This document shows positions 45,773 to 54,550 of a stretch of DNA of 64,000 nt, one piece after another. Numbering within the stretch: position 1 is the stretch's first letter; each line of letters starts with the position of its first letter. A model generated the notes under the pieces. The model was not told the DNA's origin and did not search any database. It saw only the letters and a program-made list of their open reading frames with translations. The position numbers were made by a program, and so were the translations under genes. This stretch comes from Pelistega europaea. GTDB taxonomy: Bacteria > Pseudomonadota > Gammaproteobacteria > Burkholderiales > Burkholderiaceae_B. The stretch covers positions 124,001-188,000 of the forward strand of contig NZ_JABGBO010000001.1 of the NCBI RefSeq assembly GCF_013133775.1, given 5' to 3'.

Positions 45773-46672
45773 ATGGAGTCTTTGTTTTTACCCAGTCCAG
45801 ACTTGATGCAGGCCAGTTTGCGTAATAGTTTGGCAGAGTTTGCTGATGTAGAATGGTTGAGTCAAATTAACTCGACTAATGTTTTTTTAGTGCAGTCTGC
45901 CAAAGATACTACCCAAGAAAGTTTTCGTCCTGCCTTAATTGGCGCCCATTATCAAACTTCAGGCAAGGGGCGTCTCGGACGTAAGTGGGCAGGGGAATCT
46001 GGGGGGACTCTAATGTTTTCTTGTGCTTATGATGTCTTTTTAGAAGATGCTAAACTGCCTATGTTAGCTCCTGTGGCAGGTATTGTAGCTTGTGAAGAAT
46101 TACGCAAAACAGTTGGTGATGCATTTGCCCCACGTCTCAGTATGAAGTGGCCTAATGATATTCAATATAACGATGCGAAATTATCAGGATTGCTTGTTGA
46201 AACTGTAAAGCCTAGTTTGGGTAGGCGAGGTGAGCAACATCGTGTGGTGGTCGTAGGAATGGGAATGAACCTCGCACATGCACGAGAGTTAAGTCAAAGT
46301 TTAGGTCGAAAAGTCGCTGACTGGACATCTGTTTTGCAAGATATGCATAAAGATGTGCAGCAGATGAATCAGTCCATGGCACTATTAGTAGCTCGTATTG
46401 CTAGGGCTTGGTATGAGGCATTTGCGGTATATGAGCGAGAGGGTTTTGCTCCTTTTGTATCTCGTCATCAAGTGATGGATGCTCTGTATGACAAAGTGGT
46501 CGACGTGTGGCAAGACGATAAGTTTGTGATGCGAGGAATTGCCAAGGGTCTAGATGATAAGGCACATTTGATTTTAGAGTTGAGTAATGGCCAGTTATTA
46601 CCACTGTTGACGGGTGATATTACAGTGCGTGCATTAGAAAGCGACGATATGGGAGTTTGCTCAGAGCAATGA
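45773..46672 (+). CDS. birA: Biotin--[acetyl-CoA-carboxylase] ligase
   Basis: 299 residues. The biotinoyl-AMP motif GKGRLGRKWAGESGGTLM and MKWPNDIQYNDAKLSGLLVE are intact. There is no N-terminal helix-turn-helix, so it is a ligase only. It starts 7 bases after waaA with GAGAGAAG upstream. The pairing birA-coaX is usual in Betaproteobacteria. Confidence 0.93.
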   Translation: MESLFLPSPDLMQASLRNSLAEFADVEWLSQINSTNVFLVQSAKDTTQESFRPALIGAHYQTSGKGRLGRKWAGESGGTLMFSCAYDVFLEDAKLPMLAPVAGIVACEELRKTVGDAFAPRLSMKWPNDIQYNDAKLSGLLVETVKPSLGRRGEQHRVVVVGMGMNLAHARELSQSLGRKVADWTSVLQDMHKDVQQMNQSMALLVARIARAWYEAFAVYEREGFAPFVSRHQVMDALYDKVVDVWQDDKFVMRGIAKGLDDKAHLILELSNGQLLPLLTGDITVRALESDDMGVCSEQ

Positions 46673-46738
46673 CCTGACGAGCTAGCTGAGTTTGGTCCAA
46701 GAAAGGCAATATAGAGCAGTGTAGGGGCATAGGATAGC

Positions 46739-47686
46739 ATGAAAAAAGGTTTCTTCTTGCTAATGGATAGCGGCAATAGTCGCTTAAAGTGTCGTGCAGT
46801 GGATGCATTATGGTCTCCCTCAAAGAGAGATATACAGCAGAATACAAAGAGTGGGTCTGCTGTATCTCATCCTATTTCTCAAGAATCCCTAGCTCATGCA
46901 ACCATCCCTAATGATCAGTTAGTTAGCTTACAGGAAATACTTAAGCATTGGATAAGCACATTTGGTGAGATTGTGCAGGTCTATGCTGTATCAGTAGCCT
47001 CAGAACAGATAAGGCAGATAATAGAAACCCAGATAAATGCAGTTGGGGGATGTGTGCAATGGTTGCAAGTTGCACGTAGTGAACTAGGATTGCAGAATGC
47101 TTATGATGTTCAACAGATGGGAAAAGATCGTTGGTATGGTGTGTTGGGTGCGTATGTTCATCATGTTCAGCATTCGATGGAAAACCATGCTGTTATCAAC
47201 AGTAAAGAAAAAAACAAGCTTGCAGGGGCTAACAATGCCTTTCTCTATATCAGCTTTGGTACTGCTACTACCATTGATGTAGTTGTGGGGCAGCAGTACT
47301 TAGGCGGTGTGATTTTCCCAGGTGTGCAGCTGATGCAACATAGCCTTTTTCATGGTACAGCTCAACTGCCAGAAATTCATTTGCATGAGAAGAGGGCGGA
47401 TGTTTTTCCTACCAATACAGAAAAAGCGATTGAAAGTGGCATTGTGATTGCACAAGCAGGGGCAGTGTTGCGTCAAATCCAACGTGTGTATGAGCAATAC
47501 CAAGTAGTGCCAACGCTGTATGTCAGTGGCGGAGCACGTTATGCCGTAATGCAAGAAATTCGACAAGCATATGCACAGTGGGAGGCTATGAGCAGTGTAG
47601 ATGCGTTGCCTGCGCTACAAATCATCGAGCTCGAAGCCCCTGTGTTGGATGGTATACAGGCGTGGGTAGTAAACCATATTGACTAG
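46739..47686 (+). CDS. coaX: Type III pantothenate kinase
   Basis: 315 residues, longer than the usual ~255, with inserts near residues 20-50 and 140-165. Motifs of the ASKHA kinase fold are present: FLLMDSGNSRLKC, GKDRWYGVLGAY, YISFGTATTIDVV and LGGVIFPGVQLMQ. It phosphorylates pantothenate in CoA synthesis. An AGGATA site precedes the ATG. Confidence 0.93.
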   Translation: MKKGFFLLMDSGNSRLKCRAVDALWSPSKRDIQQNTKSGSAVSHPISQESLAHATIPNDQLVSLQEILKHWISTFGEIVQVYAVSVASEQIRQIIETQINAVGGCVQWLQVARSELGLQNAYDVQQMGKDRWYGVLGAYVHHVQHSMENHAVINSKEKNKLAGANNAFLYISFGTATTIDVVVGQQYLGGVIFPGVQLMQHSLFHGTAQLPEIHLHEKRADVFPTNTEKAIESGIVIAQAGAVLRQIQRVYEQYQVVPTLYVSGGARYAVMQEIRQAYAQWEAMSSVDALPALQIIELEAPVLDGIQAWVVNHID

Positions 47687-47702
47687 CTATTGCCTACCGA
47701 CA

Positions 47703-48068
47703 TTATTGAACTGGACGGATAATAATTTCTGTGTCATCAGGCAACTGATGCAAGTGCTCTAACCCTTGTTCAAATCTACCGAAATAAATTAGTCCTCTCG
47801 CTTCACCGACGTTAGAATTATCCGTAAAGATGGCGATATTCCCCCACGGTGCATAATAAGTGAGATCTCCTTTTCTACCTGCATAGCTGCGAGGTGCATC
47901 CTTTGTAGATAAGCGTGAATCGAGATTGCCAATTTTTTCTACCCCGGCATAATTACTCAGTTTGAGTTTTAGGGGTAGTAGTTTATAAAAATCACGTGCG
48001 GTGGGATTATCCGCCAAGCTGGCAATGATAGATTGTTGTTTATTATGAGTTTCAATATGAATTTTCAT
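47703..48068 (-). CDS. Cyclophilin-like fold protein
   Basis: 121 residues from the ATG at 48068 (AAGGTAG upstream). SRLSTKDAPRSYAGRKGDLTYYAPWGNIAIF and EDTEIIIRPVQ-like ends match small cyclophilin-like-fold proteins of unknown function. The true gene probably began at 48156: upstream sequence encodes a signal peptide in a different frame, separated by a run of seven T (see 48069-48156). As it stands the product should be cytoplasmic. It follows the MFS gene on the same strand. Confidence 0.75.
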   Translation of the reverse strand: MKIHIETHNKQQSIIASLADNPTARDFYKLLPLKLKLSNYAGVEKIGNLDSRLSTKDAPRSYAGRKGDLTYYAPWGNIAIFTDNSNVGEARGLIYFGRFEQGLEHLHQLPDDTEIIIRPVQ

Positions 48069-48156
48069 AATGCTACCTTGGGAAAAAATAGGAGTAGGAA
48101 AAAGCATACTAGCCAGTAAAAAAACGCAGACATTGTTTTTTCATCATTTTTCTCAT
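48069..48156 (-). pseudogene. Frameshifted signal-peptide segment of the cyclophilin-like gene
   Basis: An ATG at 48156 with GAGGATAAG upstream, 13 bases after the MFS stop, opens MRKMMKKQCLRF and then meets a stop (F-T-G-stop). Removing one T from the T7 run (48118-48124, read as A7 on the plus strand) continues it as LLASMLFPTPIFSQGS into the cyclophilin-like frame. The result is a normal Sec signal peptide with basic, hydrophobic and polar regions. Confidence 0.7.
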
Positions 48157-48169
48157 GACTTATCCTCAT

Positions 48170-49354
48170 TTAGGATGTGATACTTTTTACTCGTAAAAAG
48201 ACAAAGCTAAAACTTAATACCAAAAAGAGTAATGCACCAAAAACAGAAGCATTAGATCCGAATGTGGTAATAATTGTGCCACTAATCGTTGTGCCAAACA
48301 TTGTGCCAAGATTGGCTGAGGTTAGAAATAAACCGTTGGTAAATTCAGGGGCTTCAGGTGCAGACTGAGTAATCATGTATTGCATATTGTTGGCGGCTAT
48401 TCCAGCCAAGACACCAAGTAATAAGGTGATGATGGTTGTCAAAATAAAATTTGCTCCAAAGAAATAGAGAGCAATATATGCTATGAGTAAGGCTAATGGA
48501 ATGATAATAATAGAAAGCATTGGAACTTTTGATAGCATTTTTCCTGCCAATGCATTGCCGATAATATTGGCCCCCCCATACACAAACAGCAATATACTGA
48601 TAGTGTTGTAAGATAAGTGAGTAATTTCCTTAAAGAAATCAGCCATATAACTGAAAAAACCAAAAATTGCCCCGTTAATCAGTACAGCACTTATTACAGA
48701 ATACCAAAGAATATTTTTCTTTAAGACCCTAAGTTGCGAGCTGTAAGATAGCTGCTGGGTTGCAGGCAAAGAAGGAACAAAGCAGATGGTTGCCAAAAGT
48801 ACTGCTGCATTGAGCAACGCAAAAAATAGCATAGCCATCGACAAAGAGGTATTACTAGCAATAAATGATGTCACTGGCACCCCTAACACCATTCCTGCAG
48901 AAACACCGATAAATACACGGGAAATTGCTGTTGGGGCTTCTTTAACGCTGACAGAACTAGCTGCTACAGAAAATGCCATAGCAACATAGACAGGATGTAG
49001 GAGTGCAGGCAGGATACGGCAGGCAAGCAACACATTAAAATTGTCCGTTAGCATGGCGACAATATTGCTTGCTGTAAATAGACCAAGGGTCAGCACCATC
49101 GCATATTTTTTATTTATTCTTGAGAATAATAGAGGCAACACAGGTGCCGAGACAGCAATTGTTAAGGCGAATACGCTGACTACCCAACCTGCTTGCGGTA
49201 CAGTGACATGAAATTCTTCCGCAATCAGGGGAATAATTCCTACCACTCCCATTTCGGTATTGATAATACTGAAAACACCGAGCGTTAAAATAAGTACCAC
49301 AATAGTGTTAGAAACAGGATGAGTGTTAGAAACTGGATGAATGTTTTGGCTCAT
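48170..49354 (-). CDS. MFS transporter (AraJ/sugar-efflux-like)
   Basis: 394 residues, twelve membrane helices. NTEMGVVGIIPLIAEEFHV and AGWVVSVFALTIAVSAPVL match DHA1-type efflux carriers such as AraJ. The N-terminus holds a repeated HPVSNT from an 18-base duplication. It is divergent from a LysR regulator whose likely operator lies in the shared promoter region. Substrate unknown. Confidence 0.87.
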   Translation of the reverse strand: MSQNIHPVSNTHPVSNTIVVLILTLGVFSIINTEMGVVGIIPLIAEEFHVTVPQAGWVVSVFALTIAVSAPVLPLLFSRINKKYAMVLTLGLFTASNIVAMLTDNFNVLLACRILPALLHPVYVAMAFSVAASSVSVKEAPTAISRVFIGVSAGMVLGVPVTSFIASNTSLSMAMLFFALLNAAVLLATICFVPSLPATQQLSYSSQLRVLKKNILWYSVISAVLINGAIFGFFSYMADFFKEITHLSYNTISILLFVYGGANIIGNALAGKMLSKVPMLSIIIIPLALLIAYIALYFFGANFILTTIITLLLGVLAGIAANNMQYMITQSAPEAPEFTNGLFLTSANLGTMFGTTISGTIITTFGSNASVFGALLFLVLSFSFVFLRVKSITS

Positions 49355-49508
49355 ATAGTATTCGGTGAGTTTAATTTAGTTTGATGGTTTGCCATTATGG
49401 GGGTGCAGGTTCAATAAGAGTTCCTTAATATGGCTTTCTATCAACGGCAGAATAATCGTAGAATGAGCATATTATAGGAATTGAATTATTTCCAGTAAAT
49501 TTATAAAA

Positions 49509-49541
49509 TATTATTTCATAATTTCTATAAATGAAATAATA
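49509..49541. promoter_or_regulatory. LysR-type operator between the MFS and LysR genes
   Basis: TATTATTTCAT (49509-49519) and ATGAAATAATA (49531-49541) are perfect inverted arms around an 11-base spacer, the T-N11-A layout of LysR sites. The site ends two bases before the LysR start codon, so binding should repress the regulator's own expression. Confidence 0.65.
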
Positions 49542-49543
49542 AA

Positions 49544-50461
49544 ATGAATAATCGCTTTGAGGCTTTAACCGTTTTTTGTTCGCTCGCTGAGACTTTGCAA
49601 TTTAAGGAAACTGCCAGTCGGCTTGCCGTTTCACCGCCTGTGGTTACGCGGGTTATTGCGGAGTTGGAGGATTACCTAGGTGAACCACTCTTTCAGCGTA
49701 ATACTCGGCAGGTACGATTGACGGATTTTGGTGAGCATTTTTTGCCTGAAGCCCAAGCGTTGTTAGCACAAAGTGAACGCCTGTTTGTTTCGGGGAAGCA
49801 GCGGCAGGAGCGTGAAATGTCGGGACTGGTGCGGATTACGGTGCCAAGCTGGCGGATTAACGACAATATCTTGGCGAAATTATTGACAGCACTTGCGCCT
49901 TATCCTGAGTTGATTATTGATTGGCGTGATACGATGAGTAAGCTGGATACCGTGACCCACCGCATTGACATCGGAGTGCGTATTGGTTTGCAGCCGGATG
50001 ATAAATTTATCGTTAAAAAAATTACGGACATTGGGGATGTATTGGTAGCCTCTCCAGCACTTATCGCACAGCTAGGTAAGCCAAGCTCGTTAGATGATTT
50101 AGTAACACGTTACCCTTTCGCCGCCCAAATTAACCCTAGCACAGGGCGTGCATGGCCTTTCCCTCTTAATCCAAGCCAAATACTCAAACCACATCGGATT
50201 AACTTCCTCTGTACAGATACCTATACGGCTTTGCAAGCGGTGTTACAAGGAAAATCAGTGGGCTTATTAAGCGATTTTCTGTGTGAACCTTATTTGCAAT
50301 CGGGGCAACTCGTGCGGTTATTTCCTAAGGTGGATATTCAAAAGTGGCAGCTATTTCTATACCGTCCATACGAAACAGTGACACCACCCAGAGTGTTGAA
50401 AGTGTTTGAGGTGTTGGAGGGGATTCTAAAAGAGGAGTTTGGGAGAGTGGTGAGGGGGTGA
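49544..50461 (+). CDS. LysR-family transcriptional regulator
   Basis: 305 residues. The N-terminal helix-turn-helix is standard (FKETASRLAVSPPVVTRVIAELEDYLGEPLFQRN), followed by a periplasmic-binding-type effector domain. No ribosome site is visible upstream; the operator occupies that place. Its likely target is the divergent MFS gene. Effector unknown. Confidence 0.92.
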   Translation: MNNRFEALTVFCSLAETLQFKETASRLAVSPPVVTRVIAELEDYLGEPLFQRNTRQVRLTDFGEHFLPEAQALLAQSERLFVSGKQRQEREMSGLVRITVPSWRINDNILAKLLTALAPYPELIIDWRDTMSKLDTVTHRIDIGVRIGLQPDDKFIVKKITDIGDVLVASPALIAQLGKPSSLDDLVTRYPFAAQINPSTGRAWPFPLNPSQILKPHRINFLCTDTYTALQAVLQGKSVGLLSDFLCEPYLQSGQLVRLFPKVDIQKWQLFLYRPYETVTPPRVLKVFEVLEGILKEEFGRVVRG

Positions 50462-50521
50462 GATTTTTGCTGAAAGATGACGATATAAATAAACTATTGA
50501 TTTTTATCTTTGATTTGTTTA

Positions 50522-50530
50522 TGCTATAAT
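50522..50530 (+). promoter_or_regulatory. Extended -10 promoter before the 50.7-53.3 kb gene group
   Basis: TGCTATAAT (TATAAT at 50525-50530 with the upstream TGn) is a good extended -10 element; no clear -35 is seen. Confidence 0.5.
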
Positions 50531-50725
50531 AATGGAATTGATGATGAGTTTTTTGTGCATCAAGGCTAAATTATTTTTAATTTTATAACTGAGTAAAATC
50601 TGAACAATTGTTTTTCTTTATACTTAAATTTTTTATCTAAACCAGTTTCTGGTACAAAAGAAATAAAACATTTTGAAACCTATCGAATACAAGAAGATAC
50701 TTTCATCTCTCCTTACGAAAGTGCA

Positions 50726-51331
50726 GTGTCAGAGGTTGTAGACCGGGCAGCTAGGGATACCCAATCATATGAGTTACAATGTCTAACCCTGCAAGCATTG
50801 CCAGCATCAAGTCTGGGTCGTATTACTCGCCGTACTATTGATGCAAATTTTCAAAGAATTCTGCGTAAATTACGACATATCTGTATCCAATATAGAATGC
50901 CATGGAAGATTGCAAAAGTTAGAGAAAGTTTAGTGATTTCTCCTGATATCATCATTTGTATTGACACAGGACTTGAACCATATTTTTCACGGTTACCTAA
51001 TTTTGAAAGTAGAGCTTTATATTCTGATGCTATTTCTGATTTTGAGATAGGACGCATCGGCTGTATGAGAGTTTTCTCTATTTTGGATTTGCAAGATACC
51101 TTAGGATTTAGCGGTAAGAAGTATCCAATCCTAATTATCCATAAGGAAAGTTTCTCTTCTGGATTATCGAATAACTTAGCAAATCTTAAATCTCAGTTGC
51201 GATCAATGATTAGAAGCAATTTTGATGATTTTGCAGGGGAAGGAATTGTTTCACTTAAATGTCATGTGAGCGTTAAAAATAAAGTTTTAGGGCAATTGGT
51301 GTTGACAGATCTTACTGTGCATGAAGATTAA
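50726..51331 (+). CDS. Unrecognised protein, possibly 5'-truncated
   Basis: 201 residues from a GTG at 50726 with no good ribosome site. The same frame stays open for about 43 codons further upstream, with protein-like sequence (KPVSGTKEIKHFETYRI, QEDTFISPYESA), but contains no ATG, GTG or TTG. It therefore looks like a gene that lost its start, or one that uses an unusual start. I do not recognise the family. The segment VISPDIIICIDTGLEPYF with FEIGRIGCMRVFS loosely recalls phage major capsid proteins; this is a weak resemblance only. Confidence 0.5.
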   Translation: MSEVVDRAARDTQSYELQCLTLQALPASSLGRITRRTIDANFQRILRKLRHICIQYRMPWKIAKVRESLVISPDIIICIDTGLEPYFSRLPNFESRALYSDAISDFEIGRIGCMRVFSILDLQDTLGFSGKKYPILIIHKESFSSGLSNNLANLKSQLRSMIRSNFDDFAGEGIVSLKCHVSVKNKVLGQLVLTDLTVHED

Positions 51332-51396
51332 TTTGTCATTAACTACCTTTGTGATGTGTAAAACCCAATGATTCCGATAATCTTAAGGAGAAAGAT

Positions 51397-51546
51397 ATGG
51401 TGAATAATATCGATTTGGATAGTTATGCCCTATTGATTAGTAAAGTTTCTAGGATATTGGAAGGTTTATCTATTAAGCGATGTGAACCTCAAGTCGTAGC
51501 AGATTTGGCCAAAGGTTTATCTGTACCTAGAAATACACATAATTAA
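51397..51546 (+). CDS. Small 49-aa ORF
   Basis: ATG at 51397 after a strong AAGGAG site, ending in TAA at 51544-51546. The product begins MVNNIDLDSYALLISKVSRI and has a CEPQVVADLAKGL segment. It lies 65 bases after the unrecognised gene and 51 bases before the ATPase gene. No family recognised. Confidence 0.55.
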   Translation: MVNNIDLDSYALLISKVSRILEGLSIKRCEPQVVADLAKGLSVPRNTHN

Positions 51547-51597
51547 TTCATTTATGCTATGATTAAATAACTTCCAACTCTTGGAAATTATTTAATC

Positions 51598-52782
51598 ATG
51601 ATTTTTACTCGTTTAATTATTGATAACTACTACTGCTTTGACAATACGGAATTGGATTTAACGATTAAACGTGAGGTCAAGTACAGTACGATTGAGCATG
51701 AGTTTTTAGATCAATGCCCATCATTTCGCTATAAGCGTGTTTGTATTCTGTCTGGTGCAAATGCGAGTGGGAAAACGTCTTTAGGTAATATCATGAATAA
51801 TCTTCAGCACGCTTTATGTGCTGGACATTTTTCGGCTTTATCGGATCATATTAGTGATAAGTCAAAAGTGGCTTCGCTAAGTATTGAGTTTGTCACAACA
51901 AGCCAGAAAGCGCCTCGCATACACTTATTGAAGCTCATCAAAGAACCCAAGCATACTATTCCTGCTTTCGAGTACGCCAGCGTTCCGATAGGAAAACGAG
52001 ATAGCAGTGCTAAGGCACGCCAAAAGGTAGAAAGTATTTTTAACAATCCACCGACAACCTCGACTCTTACCGACAAATGCTCGTATCTGTCTAGTCAGCA
52101 CACATCCTCAGTGACTTTAATGGAGGACTTTTTTCAATCATTGAGAGACGACCTAAACTGGGGGTATTTGCTATCGGACACCGATTCGACTTCACTAAGC
52201 TTGATTGATGACTATGCTTTTCTGAATAAAAACATCCTCAAAGCAGTTCTTCAAACTTTTGATTCCTCAATTACCGAAGTAACTGAAAGTCGAGACGATA
52301 CTGGTGTCAATGGTTATAGTATTAAGTTCATGAATAAAGATAGTGTTCTTATTGATCGAGAAGGTAAAGCAATCAATATGAACCGTCTATCAAAAGGGAC
52401 TTATGACGCTATTCAAGTAGCAGGTTTTGTATCTTGGGTGATTGAGCAGCAGCATAGTAAGGACTCTTTTTCTTTCTTCATGGATGAAAAAATGGCGTAT
52501 AGTCACTCGGAAATAGAGCAGGCTATTGTGAATTTAATCATTCAGAAATTGGGAAGGAATAGCCAATTCTTTTATACGACACACAATTATGATGTGTTGG
52601 ATATGAACTTACCTATTCATTCTTTTGTATTTCTGGCAAAACAGCAAGACAAGGCTATCTTTGTTCATCCTGAGCAACAATTCAAAAAGAATGATCGTTC
52701 TTTATTGAACTACATTAAGAATAATGTCTTTAACACAATCCCCAACACAGGGCTTATTGACGAGTTAATAGATTATGAGTAA
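51598..52782 (+). CDS. ABC-type ATPase of an OLD/AbiL/PARIS-like pair
   Basis: 394 residues of the AAA_15/AAA_21 group of ABC-type ATPases. MIFTRLIIDNYYCFDNTEL is the typical first strand, Walker A is LSGANASGKTSLGNI (51-65), the signature loop LSKGTYDAIQVAGF is near 264, Walker B FFMDEKMAYSH near 293, and the switch His is in FFYTTHNYDVLD near 327. Its stop overlaps the TOPRIM-like gene by eight bases. ATPase plus TOPRIM nuclease pairs (OLD, AbiL, PARIS) protect against phage, so a defence role is likely but inferred. No ribosome site is obvious. Confidence 0.8.
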   Translation: MIFTRLIIDNYYCFDNTELDLTIKREVKYSTIEHEFLDQCPSFRYKRVCILSGANASGKTSLGNIMNNLQHALCAGHFSALSDHISDKSKVASLSIEFVTTSQKAPRIHLLKLIKEPKHTIPAFEYASVPIGKRDSSAKARQKVESIFNNPPTTSTLTDKCSYLSSQHTSSVTLMEDFFQSLRDDLNWGYLLSDTDSTSLSLIDDYAFLNKNILKAVLQTFDSSITEVTESRDDTGVNGYSIKFMNKDSVLIDREGKAINMNRLSKGTYDAIQVAGFVSWVIEQQHSKDSFSFFMDEKMAYSHSEIEQAIVNLIIQKLGRNSQFFYTTHNYDVLDMNLPIHSFVFLAKQQDKAIFVHPEQQFKKNDRSLLNYIKNNVFNTIPNTGLIDELIDYE

Positions 52783-53311
52783 ATCCAATACACCATCTTC
52801 TACTATCAAAATTCCTCGTGATAAGCCACGGGTTTTTATTGCTGAGGGAGAGACAGAAATAAAATTATTAAGCAGTCTGTATGAGGGAAAGACACGCAAA
52901 ATTAATTTATGGAATCAGAAAATCTTGAAATTTCTGGCTAATATGAAAGGGAGTATTCTAATTATTGTTTACGATACCGATCAAATAGGTAATATCAACC
53001 GATTTAAAGAAAACCTCAATTTCCTCGACAAAAATCATATTCCCTACTATTTACTACAGCAGACGCTGAATTTTGAAGATGAAATTTTAAGAGGGACAAA
53101 CTGTCGTTCTGTTGATGTTTTCTTTAATACAAATAGTCAAGATGAATTTAAGACAAAGTTTAATAATTGTTCAAATCCGCTAGAAGTGCTATCCAAAAAA
53201 CAGATTAACTATTACAAGTTATGGCAGGGAGAGCATTTGGCTGACCTAATCCCCTGGAAGTCTAAACGCATCAATCATGCTCATTTAGAACATTTGATGA
53301 AACGCTCATAA
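52775..53311 (+). CDS. TOPRIM-like partner of the ATPase
   Basis: 178 residues. RVFIAEGETEIKLLSSLYEG (20-39) carries the catalytic-Glu motif EGETE and ILIIVYDTDQIGN (61-73) the DxD motif of a TOPRIM fold. The third acidic position may lie in NFEDEILRG. It is shorter than PARIS AriB and OLD TOPRIM domains. It overlaps the ATPase gene by eight bases, so it is probably the nuclease effector controlled by that ATPase. Confidence 0.68.
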   Translation: MSKSNTPSSTIKIPRDKPRVFIAEGETEIKLLSSLYEGKTRKINLWNQKILKFLANMKGSILIIVYDTDQIGNINRFKENLNFLDKNHIPYYLLQQTLNFEDEILRGTNCRSVDVFFNTNSQDEFKTKFNNCSNPLEVLSKKQINYYKLWQGEHLADLIPWKSKRINHAHLEHLMKRS

Positions 53312-53399
53312 TTGTTTGGAATTATCATATTCATAAAATTGTTTCTTGAAACTATTTGTCTTGTTGTTGCAGAGGAGAGAATAAAATCCAGCAACTAGC

Positions 53400-54059
53400 T
53401 TACCCCCTCATCAACCGCAACTGCTTTTGAATAATCGCTTTTAGCATCACTAACTTTCCATGAAAAAAGTGCCCTGAATCTGGAATTACAGTAATCGGGA
53501 GTTGTCGGTCTTTGAGCCATGTATAAGCATCCGCCAGAGGAATCACATCGTCTTTTTCCCCATGCACTAACAAGGTGTCGGAGGGGAGTGTCACTTCACG
53601 ATAGGAGAAGCGCCAGACACCGGGGCCTAATAAGATAAGTTGTGTTGGTAAAGAAAGGGATTCTTGGTCATTTACCCTATCCTCAATCTCAGCATACAAC
53701 TGTGCAGCAACGGCTGTTCCAAAAGAAAATCCACCTAATACCCAGGACATACCTTGAAACTCTGTATGTGTTGCCAGAAACTGCTCTACCAACGCCAACA
53801 TATCTAGCGTCTCACCATGAGCGTGATCAAAATTTCCCTCAGATTGCCCAACACCTCGGAAATTGGGTCGTAAAGCCACTAAGCCATGTTGCACGCAAGC
53901 ACGAGCAAGCGTAGTGACAACCTTGTTGGTGTTAGTCCCATCAAATAAAGGGTGTGGGTGTAAGCATAATGCCCAACCAATAGGGGATGTATCAGGCCAA
54001 TCAATAGCACATTCTATTTTTCCTGCTAAACCATCGAAAAAAACATTTTCTGTGTGCAT
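53400..54059 (-). CDS. Alpha/beta hydrolase
   Basis: 219 residues from the ATG at 54059 (AGGAGCTC upstream). The oxyanion motif CLHPHPLFDGTNTNKVV, LRPNFRGVGQSEG, nucleophile GGFSFGTAVA (Ser), LLVHGEKDDVIPLAD (Asp) and DSGHFFHGKL (His) give a complete triad of the YcjY/YtaP-like kind. Substrate unknown. Confidence 0.88.
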   Translation of the reverse strand: MHTENVFFDGLAGKIECAIDWPDTSPIGWALCLHPHPLFDGTNTNKVVTTLARACVQHGLVALRPNFRGVGQSEGNFDHAHGETLDMLALVEQFLATHTEFQGMSWVLGGFSFGTAVAAQLYAEIEDRVNDQESLSLPTQLILLGPGVWRFSYREVTLPSDTLLVHGEKDDVIPLADAYTWLKDRQLPITVIPDSGHFFHGKLVMLKAIIQKQLRLMRG

Positions 54060-54175
54060 AAGGTGAGCTCCTATTAGTATCATCGTTGTGGCCTATGTGG
54101 GCTTTGCTATTATTTGGCGTAAGAAGAGGTGTTATTTGGGGAGCTATTTGTTGCTATTATTCAAGCAACTACCAT

Positions 54176-54400
54176 TTACTCGTTGGTAAAACGAATGGCC
54201 TGAGGACGGAACTCCGTTGGTGCTTTAGTATGGGCACCAATTTCTACTTCGCTGGGCTTAAACCCAAACCAACCAGCTCCTAGACCAAAAAGGAAAAGGT
54301 TAATAATGACCAAACCAAGAAAGAATTTAAACACAATAACATCCCAAAAGTGTATGCGAATATTGCCAATCAGAAAGATGCTGACACTATTCAGAAACAT
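54176..54400 (-). CDS. Small membrane protein
   Basis: 74 residues with one or two hydrophobic segments (VIVFKFFLGLVIINLFLFGLG) and a polar C-terminus (GFKPSEVEIGAHTKAP). It lies between the hydrolase and dacC on the minus strand, with only a weak ribosome site. The hydrophobic-to-polar order looks like a real small protein, but I recognise no family. Confidence 0.45.
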   Translation of the reverse strand: MFLNSVSIFLIGNIRIHFWDVIVFKFFLGLVIINLFLFGLGAGWFGFKPSEVEIGAHTKAPTEFRPQAIRFTNE

Positions 54401-54550
54401 CGCTATTTTACTCTAACCTGCTGTATTTGGCGTTGTGTTTTTAACGATAAAACTAAACACTTTGTAAATTATTGAGGGCTCATCTATCATAAACCCCCTT
54501 TGGGCTTTTATAATGTTAGCGGTTTGTTAACTTCATAATTTCTCTATTGT

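Noticed and set aside
50726-51331. Firm call of a phage capsid protein
   Set aside because: The resemblance is limited to a short segment, and no other phage structural gene lies nearby.
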